A stretch of DNA of 64,000 nt from an uncultured Lachnospiraceae bacterium (GTDB lineage Bacteria; Bacillota; Clostridia; Lachnospirales; Lachnospiraceae), in the NCBI GenBank assembly GCA_947246015.1, contig CAMXQE010000014.1, positions 1-64,000 of the forward strand, in the 5' to 3' direction. The notes below the pieces were generated by a model that saw only the letters and a program-made list of their open reading frames with translations, was not told the DNA's origin and did no database searches. Both the position numbers and the translations under genes were made by a program. Below, one piece after another: positions 26,809 through 35,678 of this stretch; positions within the stretch are counted from its first letter, which is position 1, and every line of letters begins with the position of its first letter.

Positions 26809-27237
26809 TCAGCACATCCAATCCAGCAGCATACAGGAAGCGGAAAGCGCCGTCAACTTCACGAATACCACCTCACTGCCTTCTTTCAGCCCTGTCTTCT
26901 CCGTCAGGGACTCCAGTTCTTTTCCATCCACAAATACCGCTATCGTCCCGTCTTTAAAAGCCTCCAGCGCATTTCTTACCGCTTCTTCCGCATCCGGCGG
27001 CTTCCGGTTGGAATACAGCCCGTATACTGCCTTTCCCGCTGCCGCCCTGTCTGCAAGGGAAACGGCGTCCCCCCGCTCATTTCCCTCCATCCTTTCCCTG
27101 TACCGGCCAAGACAGATTTTCACCGTCTCCCGTATCAGTTCCTCCCCGCTGCTTACATACGGCGGATAATCGTATCTGCACGGCGCCAATCCGTTCCTTC
27201 CCTCTGCTATGCTTTTTACGATTATGTCCACCTTCAT
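26809..27237 (-). CDS. Small unknown protein in the MoxR/DUF4132 operon
   Basis: This 142-residue protein (starts MKVDIIVKSIAEGRNGLAPC) is not recognised. It begins with a beta-strand-like KVDIIVKSI, has a charged helical middle with YRERMEGNERGDAV, and ends with a compact strand pattern (GTIAVFVDGKELESLTEKTGL, EVVFVKLTALSASCMLLDW). The ATG at 27237 has GGGAG nine bases upstream and overlaps the preceding gene's stop by 4 bp, proof of tight coupling. DUF4132 follows after 69 bp. It may be a small partner of that protein; this is inference from position only. Confidence 0.6.
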   Translation of the reverse strand: MKVDIIVKSIAEGRNGLAPCRYDYPPYVSSGEELIRETVKICLGRYRERMEGNERGDAVSLADRAAAGKAVYGLYSNRKPPDAEEAVRNALEAFKDGTIAVFVDGKELESLTEKTGLKEGSEVVFVKLTALSASCMLLDWMC

Positions 27238-28934
27238 GCCTGTCTCCCTTTTATGACCATACATCCCTTTTTATAAAAACTGAATCCGAATTTTCCTTTT
27301 ATGACATAACCGTCATTTATCAGTCCTGCTTCATATTTCTTCTCATCTATCTGCTGCAATGCCGCCTCACACTTCTCCTGCATTTCCTCAATACATCCCG
27401 CAGTCTTCATTTCCAGAATATAGGCATCACCTCTGAACCTGTTTTCCCTTAATGCGATATCATACCTTCCTTCTCCGCTCTCCCTGTTTGAAACAACTGC
27501 ATATTTCTTCTGGCATTTTAAAAGTCCGGTAAGAAACCCGTGATAATAATCCTCTTTATAATCATAGAAACTGATGGTATCCATCAGCTGACCGCTCACA
27601 AAAGAGGAAATTCTCTCACAATCCCCTCTTTCTATGGCGTCCATCAGCTGCGTCATATCCATCCCCTGTATCTTCCGGTCAAACCATGTCAGAATCGTAT
27701 TCCGGTAAATATACCTCACTTCCTCATTCGGTATCGCCAGTTTCAGAACAATATCCCCGTTTATCATACGTTCCGATATTTTTTTCAAATACCCAGTAAA
27801 AAAAAGAAAATTCCATAAATTATCCTGCGTTGTATCTATATCATCATAGGTAATCTCCTCATGGGCGCACTTCTCTATCGTGCCGCCCGCAATCAATTCC
27901 TCTATTTCCATTCTGGTAGACGGGTCGGCACGCTCTATCAAATCCCTGACAATACTGTTGGATGAAGTGTTGGACCAGTAAGCCTTCGGTCCGTAACTTT
28001 TATCCGCACAGATATTTTTTACATAATTGACAACGCTCCATGGATTGTATACCTCTGATAATCCAAACAAATATCCGTCATACCACGTTTTTATCTCTTC
28101 CTGCTTATCCGCTATCCCGTAATCTTCAAGAATCTTCACCGTTTCCCTGAGTGTAAATCCAAAATATTCACCGAAATTCGGATTCAGTATGGAAATAATC
28201 TCTAAATTGTTCAATCCTGTAAAAATACTTTCTTTACTGATTCTCAGACAGCCTGTCATAACGGCAAACTCCAAACTGTCATTCGTCTTCAGGGCCGATT
28301 CCAGCAAAGAACGCATAAAGTCAACGACTTCATTATAAAAATCCCTGATATAAGCATTTTCCAGCGGAACATCATATTCATCAATTAAAATGATGACTTT
28401 TTTCCCATAATATAATTCCAGACACTGGGACAAAAAACGCAGCGAATCATTATAATCGCTCCGCTCCGCCTTTTCCTCCATAATCCGCTGATAACGCTCC
28501 CTGCCGCTTTCCATCCTTCTATCCTTCAAAATAAACACATGGCGTTTATATTCATCGGCAATCTGCCGTCTCAGCATCACATACGTAGTTTCAAAATCCG
28601 GCTGTCTGGCAGCTTTCAATGACAGATGGATAACCGGATACTGCCCCATCTCTTCCAGATACTTTTCACCTGCCTGCATGATATTCAATCCGTCAAAAAG
28701 ATGCCTGTAATCCAGTTTACTTCCTTCCAAATCCCTTGCATCCTCAAAAAAATACTGAATCATACTCAGACTCAGCGTCTTTCCAAAACGCCTCGGACGC
28801 GTAAACAGGCTGACATCGCTTACCTTATCCAGTAAATCCCTGATTAGCAATGTCTTATCCACATAATAGCATCCCTTTTGAATCAATTTCTCAAAATTAT
28901 CAATTCCTATCGGCAATGGCTTCTGTTCTTTCAC
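27234..28934 (-). CDS. AAA-ATPase-like protein with PD-(D/E)XK nuclease domain
   Basis: This 566-residue protein matches the AAA-ATPase_like plus PDDEXK_9 family (formerly DUF1703), common in gut Firmicutes and Bacteroidetes. The N-terminus has the family start PIGIDNFEKLIQKGCYYVDKT and a Walker A-like RPRRFGKTLSLSM. Walker B is KKVIILIDEYDVPLE. The C-terminus has a nuclease-like core with the acidic residues in GRYDIAL and YILEMKTA. The role of the family is unproven; mobile-element or defence functions have been suggested. A GTG at 28934 is chosen as start because GGAGG stands six bases before it. Its stop overlaps the next gene by 4 bp, so here it is embedded in the operon rather than free-standing. 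Confidence 0.82.
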   Translation of the reverse strand: MKEQKPLPIGIDNFEKLIQKGCYYVDKTLLIRDLLDKVSDVSLFTRPRRFGKTLSLSMIQYFFEDARDLEGSKLDYRHLFDGLNIMQAGEKYLEEMGQYPVIHLSLKAARQPDFETTYVMLRRQIADEYKRHVFILKDRRMESGRERYQRIMEEKAERSDYNDSLRFLSQCLELYYGKKVIILIDEYDVPLENAYIRDFYNEVVDFMRSLLESALKTNDSLEFAVMTGCLRISKESIFTGLNNLEIISILNPNFGEYFGFTLRETVKILEDYGIADKQEEIKTWYDGYLFGLSEVYNPWSVVNYVKNICADKSYGPKAYWSNTSSNSIVRDLIERADPSTRMEIEELIAGGTIEKCAHEEITYDDIDTTQDNLWNFLFFTGYLKKISERMINGDIVLKLAIPNEEVRYIYRNTILTWFDRKIQGMDMTQLMDAIERGDCERISSFVSGQLMDTISFYDYKEDYYHGFLTGLLKCQKKYAVVSNRESGEGRYDIALRENRFRGDAYILEMKTAGCIEEMQEKCEAALQQIDEKKYEAGLINDGYVIKGKFGFSFYKKGCMVIKGRQA

Positions 28935-28981
28935 CCTGACCCTCCATTTCCTCACCCGCAGACTCATTATCCATGATTTTA

Positions 28982-31258
28982 TCATAGCATGTTTTTCCGC
29001 GAAAAACCATCCCTGACCTCTTTCAGCATCCTCACCTCATCCCCTCCTACATTCTTCCTCCCATACCAGTACCCCTCCATAACTTTCTCTACCGCTCTCA
29101 GCCTTTCCGTCTCTTCTTCCGTCAGATTCTCCTCTTCCGAAATACGCCCAAAATACTCCCGCACCGTCTCTCCTCCCCCACGTGCTGAATATCGCTTCGC
29201 CAAAACCGTCATCAGATAACGGAACGCCACATCCGGCTGGCTGCTCCTCCTGATATAGAGCCTCACATAAAGAAATTGTCCGAAACACACTGCTGCCATG
29301 CAGACCACCATTCCCCCAAAAAGCTTCCATATAATCCCCCACATATTTTCTTCCCTGTGTTCTTCTTCCGCGCCCTCCGCATCCGCTTCATCCCATGCAT
29401 CCGCAGCGCCGCCCGCATCCGCCTTTATTTCCTGACTGCTTTCCTCCCCGTTCTCCTCATCCTCTTTTTCAGTTTCCTCATACCACACCTGATTGGCATC
29501 CTCTGCATTCGGCGCCGTCGGCTCCAGACGCATCCACCCGAACCCGTCCAAATAAGCCTCTACCCATACATGGGCCGTATTGCTGTGCACGGAAAACGTA
29601 TGCAAATCCGGATTATCTTCATAATCCACCAGAAACCCTTCCGCCAGTCTGGCCGGAATCCCTTCGCAGCGCAGCATGGAAGCAAATGCCGTGGCGTAAT
29701 GGACACAATATCCCTCCTTTCCTTCAAACAGGAACCAGTCCAGTATGTTTTCATTCTCCGGCACATCCGGATGCGTATTATAATGATACCGGTACAAATA
29801 TGCTTCCAGCGCCTTACATTTTTCATAATCGCTTACGCATCCTGCCGTAATCCTCCCCGCAAGCTGCCTTACTTCTTCCGATACCGCAGGTCCCGTATCC
29901 GTATAACGCTCCCTGATTCTTTCCCTCCCTTCCGCTACTTCGTCCACAAATACGGAAAAAGGCAGTTCTTCCATTACAACACCGTAATATTCCTCCAGCT
30001 TATCATAAATCAAATGATAGGTTTCTTCCTCATATACCGTACTTCCGCCCGACTGTATGATTTCTTTCAGCTTTCCATTGGCATAATCCATGTCGAGAAA
30101 GCAATAAGAATACGCATCCCCCTTCTTCATCTTTTTTTCCGTCCTGAGATTGTCGCCTTCCGCCTTTCCGTCCGAAACCTTTATATCCAAAAGTTTGAGC
30201 GGATGGAACAGGGAATATGTCCTGATATCCTCCATCGCTGCCTTCTGCTGCCGCACCTCCATAAAGCGGTCCAACTCCTCTTCATCCTGCACCTTTTCAA
30301 AAATTGCATAAAGCGTCATCAGCGTATCTGCCTGATACCCCATGGTCTCTTCCGTTCCTTTCGTCTCCCACCGGCTTCCGGTGTAACTGTCACAGATATT
30401 ACCCCTCAGATAAAGATTCCGCTTCGTCCTTTCCCCCCTGATGACCAGCTGAACCATATCACGGTCCGCCAGGCCCGATGCAAGAAAAGAGGCATCCTCC
30501 CCATATCCCGTAAATCTGTAATGGAAAACCCCGTCCGTCCGGCCTGCCGCCCACCGGTACTGCACTTCGAACAGCATCCGGTCTGCAAATCCGCAGACAG
30601 AACGAACCGTTTTCACTACAAACCCCCAGTCATATGCCTCTTCCGGCGCCGGCAAAAGCATCGTCAGACATGCTGTCATGATATAAATCACAAGAAAAGA
30701 AGGCGCCTGGGCGGAATGAAAAAAAGAAACGGTTTCCGAAGCAGAATGCAGAAAAAGTATGATTGCCAGCGCAATAACGCCTTTTGAAAAACCGATGCCT
30801 GCTATTTCCAAACCAATCAGCAAAGCCAGAGCCGCATAACCGAACAGTATCTTTACCGTCCTTATACGGAATATTACCCGCAGCAGAAAGACCGCAGCCA
30901 ATGCCACAGCCATCAGTACGGCATGAACCCTTCCGTCTTCCTCTCCGAACCTCAGAAACCATATAAGCAGAACGGCCGCATAAATCCCTGTTCCAACCAG
31001 CACGGGCTTCGCCTGAAAAATTTCCCTTACTCCCGCAAGGATGCCTGCCATCACGGCCCAGACTATAAAGTAGGCATAAGGAACGGAAATCCTGCCCATA
31101 TCCACTATCATGGTTCCTGTCAACAGATATGCCGCAAGCGGCAGCAGGACGCTTTCTAAAACCCTCTTGCCAGAAAACTTCTTCACCCATTCGGCTTTCC
31201 ATTCCGTTTTCGTCCATTCCGTTTTCGTCCGTTTCGTTTTCGTCCATTCTGTTTTCAT
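28982..31258 (-). CDS. Membrane-bound transglutaminase-like protein
   Basis: This 758-residue protein has about seven membrane spans (residues 35-215), a long extracellular part with a transglutaminase core, then one more span (about 655-675) and a DUF4129-like C-terminal segment. The catalytic triad fits the Cys in GYCVHYATAFASM (about 518), the His in NTAHVWVEAYLDG (about 561) and the acidic residue in WMRLEPTAPN. It corresponds to the TgpA type of protein that is encoded with MoxR and DUF58 genes. Its ATG overlaps the end of the DUF58 gene by 4 bp. The extreme N-terminus is a tandem KTEWT repeat described separately. Substrate unknown. Confidence 0.88.
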   Translation of the reverse strand: MKTEWTKTKRTKTEWTKTEWKAEWVKKFSGKRVLESVLLPLAAYLLTGTMIVDMGRISVPYAYFIVWAVMAGILAGVREIFQAKPVLVGTGIYAAVLLIWFLRFGEEDGRVHAVLMAVALAAVFLLRVIFRIRTVKILFGYAALALLIGLEIAGIGFSKGVIALAIILFLHSASETVSFFHSAQAPSFLVIYIMTACLTMLLPAPEEAYDWGFVVKTVRSVCGFADRMLFEVQYRWAAGRTDGVFHYRFTGYGEDASFLASGLADRDMVQLVIRGERTKRNLYLRGNICDSYTGSRWETKGTEETMGYQADTLMTLYAIFEKVQDEEELDRFMEVRQQKAAMEDIRTYSLFHPLKLLDIKVSDGKAEGDNLRTEKKMKKGDAYSYCFLDMDYANGKLKEIIQSGGSTVYEEETYHLIYDKLEEYYGVVMEELPFSVFVDEVAEGRERIRERYTDTGPAVSEEVRQLAGRITAGCVSDYEKCKALEAYLYRYHYNTHPDVPENENILDWFLFEGKEGYCVHYATAFASMLRCEGIPARLAEGFLVDYEDNPDLHTFSVHSNTAHVWVEAYLDGFGWMRLEPTAPNAEDANQVWYEETEKEDEENGEESSQEIKADAGGAADAWDEADAEGAEEEHREENMWGIIWKLFGGMVVCMAAVCFGQFLYVRLYIRRSSQPDVAFRYLMTVLAKRYSARGGGETVREYFGRISEEENLTEEETERLRAVEKVMEGYWYGRKNVGGDEVRMLKEVRDGFSRKNML
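31196..31255 (-). repeat. Four 15-bp tandem units at the start of the transglutaminase gene
   Basis: Directly after the ATG four 15-bp units follow, of the form AAAACGGAATGGACG with one to three changes. They encode KTEWT KTKRT KTEWT KTEWK. The period is a multiple of three, so copy-number changes would keep the frame and alter the cytoplasmic tail length. Confidence 0.85.
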
Positions 31259-32361
31259 CCGGTTCTCTCCATATCCTGAAAAGCTTCCATATCTGCTATA
31301 TAGACATTCCGTATTCCCTGCGCTTTTGCCTGCATACTGCTCTCTATCCCCTCCCGCTTCGCAGATACTATGACAAAAGGAATGTCCTCCTGTATTTCCC
31401 GGTCCAAAGCAGCCAGACGTTCTTCAAATCCTGTTTCCTCATCGAATACATAATCTGTCACCATACGGTAAAATTCGTTGAAATCCCTTTGGGAACCAAT
31501 TTCCTTTTCATACTTCACATCCAGTACGGACAGCACCTGATAACCCAGACTGTAAATATAATAAACCAGCGCAAGGACAGCTTCCCGCAGTTTATCACAG
31601 ACTATAATCCTGCTTTCAAACTCCTTCTCCGTCACCCTGCCGTCCATAATGACCACGAATTCCGACAACTCCTCCACTGCCATCTTCCGTACCATAAGTT
31701 CCTGCCGCCTTGCAGAATTTTTCCAATGAATGAGCCGTTTATTGTCCCCATTCTGATACTTCCTTACTTCGCTGTCCGCCAAAAAATCCTCTTTTCCTGT
31801 CTGCCCGCTGCTGCGGCATTCCTCCTCTTCCGTAATAAACGCAATATTATCCGGTTTCAAAAGCCTTGGTTTCACCGTGACCTTCATCTTCTGCGGCATA
31901 GGAAACCTGATTCGGAAAATCTTAAAATAATCCATGATTTCAACCGTATCCACTCCCACATAATAAATACCGGAATAGTTGCAATACAGTTCCATATCCG
32001 CTCCTGTCTTCTCTCCCGGCTCCAGTCCACGGTTCCCCAAAGCATCCTGTCCGTTCACTTCCGACAATCCCTTTAAAAACTGCAGCTTTACATCCCGGCA
32101 GGCCACCGCTCCCTCATTGCACAGGTGCAGCCTGTATGGAACCGGCTCCTTTTTCGTCACCCGCAGTTCCGGAATCTCCTGTGATATTTTAATTGTCGAA
32201 AAAACATAAAGTATATAAACAACCGACAGAACCGTATTCACCACCATCAGGAAAAACAGCATATAAGGAAGATTTCCTCCCCTGAAACTGATGAAAACCA
32301 AAGACAGAACAAACAATGCCGCGTAGACCAGTCTTCCGATGAAAATCTTTTTATTTTCCAA
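31255..32361 (-). CDS. DUF58 protein, partner of MoxR
   Basis: This 368-residue protein has two N-terminal membrane spans (about residues 7-60), a beta-rich segment, and the DUF58 core. The core signature is SEVRKYQNGDNKRLIHWKNSARRQELMVRKM (in parts around residue 205-235). A VWA-like fold with LSEFVVIMDGRV follows. DUF58 proteins are consistently encoded beside MoxR ATPases and are thought to be their membrane-linked partners. The start is a TTG overlapping the moxR end by 11 bp; no ATG with a ribosome site is nearby. The end overlaps the transglutaminase gene by 4 bp. Confidence 0.88.
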   Translation of the reverse strand: MENKKIFIGRLVYAALFVLSLVFISFRGGNLPYMLFFLMVVNTVLSVVYILYVFSTIKISQEIPELRVTKKEPVPYRLHLCNEGAVACRDVKLQFLKGLSEVNGQDALGNRGLEPGEKTGADMELYCNYSGIYYVGVDTVEIMDYFKIFRIRFPMPQKMKVTVKPRLLKPDNIAFITEEEECRSSGQTGKEDFLADSEVRKYQNGDNKRLIHWKNSARRQELMVRKMAVEELSEFVVIMDGRVTEKEFESRIIVCDKLREAVLALVYYIYSLGYQVLSVLDVKYEKEIGSQRDFNEFYRMVTDYVFDEETGFEERLAALDREIQEDIPFVIVSAKREGIESSMQAKAQGIRNVYIADMEAFQDMERTG

Positions 32362-33274
32362 TGGGCACTCTTACCTTTCTCAGAATCTCCTGTACAACAG
32401 CCGCCGCTCCCGCTGTCTCCTTAGCCGAATGCTGTACCAGTATCAGACGGTGGGCCAGTACATGGGGCGCTAATATCTTTAAATCATCCGGCGTCACATA
32501 TTCCCTGCCCTCGATAAACGCATATGCCTTTGCCGCTTTCACCCATGCCAGAAGCGCACGCGGACTTGCCCCCAGCTGTACCTTTTCGTGCTCCCTTGTC
32601 CCATCCACGCATTCCGCTGCATATGCAATCAGGCTGTCACTGATGATTACTCCCTGCACCTGCCCCTTCAGCCGGTTCAGCCCGTCTACATTGATGACAC
32701 TCCCAATTTCGGATACCGTAACGCCTTCAATCATATGTTTCACAATCCGGATTTCATCCTCCCTGTCCGGATATCCCACGCTTATCTTCATCATAAACCG
32801 GTCCAGCTGGGATTCCGGCAGATAATATGTCCCTCTCTGCATGACCGGGTTTTGCGTTGCCACTACCATAAACGGCCGGGGAAGTTCATAGCTCCTTCCG
32901 TCCACCGTCACCCGTCCCTCTTCCATCGCTTCCAGCAGACTTGCCTGCGTCTTCGGAGAAGTCCTGTTTATCTCATCGGCAAGGATGATATTGCTCATAA
33001 TCGCACCTTCCGCATACTCGAACCGGTGTTTTTCATAATTGTAGACAGATGAGCCGGTAATATCGCCCGGCATCGTATCCGGCGTAAACTGAATCCTTGT
33101 AAACTTACAATCCACCGACCTCGCCAGCACATTGGCAAACGTAGTCTTCCCTACTCCCGGCACATCTTCTATCAGCACATGTCCTCCCGCCAGCATCACC
33201 GTCAGGATTAATTTTGAAATATTTTCTTTCCCGACCATTATCCGATTCATATTTTCAAGAATCTTTTCTACCAT
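32351..33274 (-). CDS. MoxR-family AAA+ ATPase
   Basis: This 307-residue protein is a MoxR ATPase, a chaperone-like AAA+ enzyme. Walker A is DVPGVGKTTFA (about residues 37-47), followed by RIQFTPDTMPGDITG, Walker B IILADEINRTSPKTQASLLEAMEE, sensor 1 MVVATQNPVMQRGTYYLPESQLDRF and the C-terminal lid domain ending LAHRLIL. It heads the six-gene operon with an AAGGAGA site. It is followed by DUF58 and transglutaminase genes, the classical MoxR neighbourhood, and then by three less usual genes. Length is normal and all motifs are intact. Confidence 0.93.
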   Translation of the reverse strand: MVEKILENMNRIMVGKENISKLILTVMLAGGHVLIEDVPGVGKTTFANVLARSVDCKFTRIQFTPDTMPGDITGSSVYNYEKHRFEYAEGAIMSNIILADEINRTSPKTQASLLEAMEEGRVTVDGRSYELPRPFMVVATQNPVMQRGTYYLPESQLDRFMMKISVGYPDREDEIRIVKHMIEGVTVSEIGSVINVDGLNRLKGQVQGVIISDSLIAYAAECVDGTREHEKVQLGASPRALLAWVKAAKAYAFIEGREYVTPDDLKILAPHVLAHRLILVQHSAKETAGAAAVVQEILRKVRVPIGK

Positions 33275-33331
33275 AGTCCAACTGTCTCCTTACATCACAG
33301 CGCCGGCTTATCCTGCCCGCGGATTAATTTC

Positions 33332-33360
33332 ATTATGCACTATATAAAGCCCGAATACAA
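33332..33360 (-). promoter_or_regulatory. Candidate promoter of the MoxR operon
   Basis: On the minus strand: TTGTAT (33355-33360), 17-bp spacer, CATAAT (33332-33337), about 58 nt before the moxR ATG. Both boxes deviate from consensus but spacing is ideal. Confidence 0.45.
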
Positions 33361-33431
33361 TCTTTTCCTTTGGATGCCGCAAAAATCCATTCAGGCTTCC
33401 GTACTGCTTTTAACACCTGACTGCCAAAAAA

Positions 33432-33695
33432 CTCCCGCAGCATCATGGGGATTGGGGGTATGTGCGGAATCCGGGATAAACTTTTCCTGACAGTATAAGG
33501 AAGTCTATCTATTTTTTCGGGGCATCCGTGTACAGCAGCACAAACGCGGAACGGCATATATGACAGCAACATAAATGCCGCAGACCAAACCGGTGGTCTA
33601 AGCCGGTTCCCCATTAGGGCTTTAGACATTGCATCAGGAAAAATCCCTCCGCGGAAGTCCCGCACATCCCCCCAACCCCCGCGATTTTGCGGGAG
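33432..33695. repeat. MITE-like element with long imperfect terminal inverted repeats
   Basis: The left end, 33432-33476 (begins CTCCCGCAG, contains GGGATTGGGGGTATGTGCGG), is the imperfect reverse complement of the right end, about 33646-33695 (contains CCGCACATCCCCCCAACCCCC and ends GCGGGAG). About 260 bp in total. A 110-codon frame inside (33333-33665, minus) has no ribosome site and is probably chance. The element lies between the MoxR operon promoter and the sugar permease gene; target-site duplications were not identified. Confidence 0.55.
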
Positions 33696-33746
33696 CCGGG
33701 TTTACTTATTCTGATTATTCCAATTATTTAGTTTTCTCTGTTTTCC

Positions 33747-34589
33747 CTACTCTTTCACGGCTCCTACATTCACACCCGTTACAAAGTATTTCTGTAAAAA
33801 CGGATACAATACCATGAATGGAAGGACTGCCGCAATAATACCGGCATTAAACAGTGTCGTCTGCGACACATTATATTCCGTAAGAGGCGTGTCACCGTCC
33901 ATAATCATATTTCTCAGCTTATACTGGAAATTCACCTGCTGGGGGTCTGCAATATAAATCTTAACCGTAGAGTAATCGTTCCATACCGCTACGGCAAACA
34001 TCAGGCCGATGGAAGCAAGCGCCGCTTTGGACAGCGGAAGTACGATTTTGAAAAAAATCCCCATCGGCGAACATCCGTCAATCTTAGCCGCTTCATAAAG
34101 GCTTCCCGGAATCCCTTCAAAAAAGTTCTTCATCAGTACAAAATTATATACATTTACTCCGTGCCGGAATACTAAAATCCACACATTGTTTACCAGATGC
34201 AGTTTCTTCATGACTAAATATTCGGGAATCATACCGCCCGAAAAAATCATGGTAAACAAAAGCAGGAAAGCGAAAAAATTACGTCCCGGCATCGTTTCCT
34301 GTGCAAGTACATAGCCGGACAGGGTGGAAAGCACCAAACCGAGCAGCGTACCGAAAACCGTTGTTATAACAGAATTCATAAAAGGCTGATACAGTAACTT
34401 CGTATTAATGATTGTCCTGTAACCATCCAGTGTAAATCTATTCGGCCAAAGCTGAAACTGATAGACGCCCACCGCATTCAGGGAATCCACCAATACCTTC
34501 CATATCGGAACCAAGACCATCAGTCCGATAAAAATAAATATTATATAGTTGACGATATCAAATGTCTTTATTCTTTTTTTCGGCTTCAT
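33747..34589 (-). CDS. Carbohydrate ABC transporter permease (LplC type)
   Basis: This 280-residue inner-membrane permease is of the MalG/LplC class. Six spans are visible, starting YIIFIFIGLMVLVPIWKV. The EAA loop that contacts the ATPase reads EAAKIDGCSPMGIFFKIVLPLSKAA. The C-terminal FVTGVNVGAVKE ending is typical of Lpl-type permeases. ATG 34589 is the start, with AGGAGG nine bases upstream; the longer frame begins at an unlikely TTG. It is the last gene of the SBP-permease-permease operon. No ATPase is encoded here, as usual for this class, which relies on a shared MsmX-like ATPase. Confidence 0.92.
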   Translation of the reverse strand: MKPKKRIKTFDIVNYIIFIFIGLMVLVPIWKVLVDSLNAVGVYQFQLWPNRFTLDGYRTIINTKLLYQPFMNSVITTVFGTLLGLVLSTLSGYVLAQETMPGRNFFAFLLLFTMIFSGGMIPEYLVMKKLHLVNNVWILVFRHGVNVYNFVLMKNFFEGIPGSLYEAAKIDGCSPMGIFFKIVLPLSKAALASIGLMFAVAVWNDYSTVKIYIADPQQVNFQYKLRNMIMDGDTPLTEYNVSQTTLFNAGIIAAVLPFMVLYPFLQKYFVTGVNVGAVKE

Positions 34590-34602
34590 TCCACAATCCC
34601 TC

Positions 34603-35568
34603 CTATACAATGCCTCTGCCGCGGGTTTTCTTGCTTGCCCAGTTACAAATCAGAACCAGCGCGCCGCCAACCAGTGACTTGAACAGACCGACCGCCGTAG
34701 AATAACCGTAATTCGGCAGGGCGATTGCAAATGTCTGCCGGTAAACATAAGTGGAAATAACATCTGATACGTCATATACCGCATTGTTATAAAGCACGAA
34801 TACCGGCTCAAACATATTCATAACTTTTGCCAGATTCAGAATCAGTACGGTAATGATTGTATTGCTTAACGCCGGAAATGTGACATAGCGGATTTTCTGC
34901 ATACGTGTCGCACCATCGATGTCCGCCGCCTCATACAGTTCCGGATTGATACCGGAAAGCGTTGCAAGGAATATAATGGTTCCCCACCCGGTTTCCTTCC
35001 ATATATTAATGCCATAAAAAATTGGTCTCCACCACTTGGAATCCGCCAGGAAGTAAATACCCGACTGTTCCTGCGCAATAAAACCCAAATCCTTCAGCCA
35101 GCCGTTGACCATACCCGTACTGGAGGGGGAAAGCAGCAGACTGAAAATGGATGCCACTACCGCCCACGACATAAAATGGGGCAGATAAATGACAGTCTGC
35201 AGAGTCTTCTTTGCCATGAGATTTCCCATTTCGTTTAAGAACACCGATATGATGACCGATGCAAACGTAGTAATCAAAAGCCTGACAATACTCAGTTCCA
35301 AAGTGTTTTTAAACGCAGTCCAAAAAGCGCTTGTGGAAAACATTTTCGAAAAATGTTCCAATCCGACCCAATCCGGCTGTCCCACCGGCTTATAATCATA
35401 AAATGCATACCGGATACCGAGCATTGGCCAGTAATTCATGATAATAACAAATATAAAAACTGGCAGAAACATCAAATAGTATCCGCGATTATTCCAAATA
35501 CGCAGCCCTAACGGCTTCTCGCGCACGGCCACGCCTGTCGACGTAATCACCTGCTTGTTTTTCCTCAT
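34603..35568 (-). CDS. Carbohydrate ABC transporter permease (LplB type)
   Basis: This 321-residue permease is of the MalF/LplB class. Spans include YYLMFLPVFIFVIIMNYWPMLG, and the family pattern GIRYAFYDYKPVG follows. The EAA loop is YEAADIDGATRMQKIRYVTFPAL. The start at 35568 is preceded by AAGGAAGAG; a longer frame to 35595 lacks a site. It pairs with the LplC-type permease 13 bp downstream, and receives sugar from the lipoprotein encoded upstream. A hairpin in the 110-bp gap after the lipoprotein gene probably lowers its expression relative to the binding protein. Confidence 0.92.
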   Translation of the reverse strand: MRKNKQVITSTGVAVREKPLGLRIWNNRGYYLMFLPVFIFVIIMNYWPMLGIRYAFYDYKPVGQPDWVGLEHFSKMFSTSAFWTAFKNTLELSIVRLLITTFASVIISVFLNEMGNLMAKKTLQTVIYLPHFMSWAVVASIFSLLLSPSSTGMVNGWLKDLGFIAQEQSGIYFLADSKWWRPIFYGINIWKETGWGTIIFLATLSGINPELYEAADIDGATRMQKIRYVTFPALSNTIITVLILNLAKVMNMFEPVFVLYNNAVYDVSDVISTYVYRQTFAIALPNYGYSTAVGLFKSLVGGALVLICNWASKKTRGRGIV

Positions 35569-35619
35569 ACCGTTCTCTTCCTTTCCAGAACCCATACATA
35601 CCCCGTATTTTCTTCTTTG

Positions 35620-35655
35620 AAAAGATAGCTGCCCTGCTGCGGCAGGACAGCTATC
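35620..35655 (-). terminator. Attenuator hairpin between binding protein and permeases
   Basis: GATAGCTG (35624-35631) pairs with CAGCTATC (35648-35655), with a further CCTGC/GCAGG pair inside. On the minus strand TTTT follows directly. Partial termination here would give more binding protein than permease, as known for other sugar ABC operons. Confidence 0.75.
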
Positions 35656-35678
35656 CGTTTCATCCTATTCAACCTTTA

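Noticed and set aside
29276-30787. 503-codon plus-strand frame opposite the transglutaminase gene
   Set aside because: Antisense shadow of a well-supported gene with membrane spans and a catalytic triad; no ribosome site.
33333-33665. 110-codon minus-strand frame upstream of moxR
   Set aside because: No ribosome site, lies largely within the inverted-repeat element, and its composition looks like chance coding.
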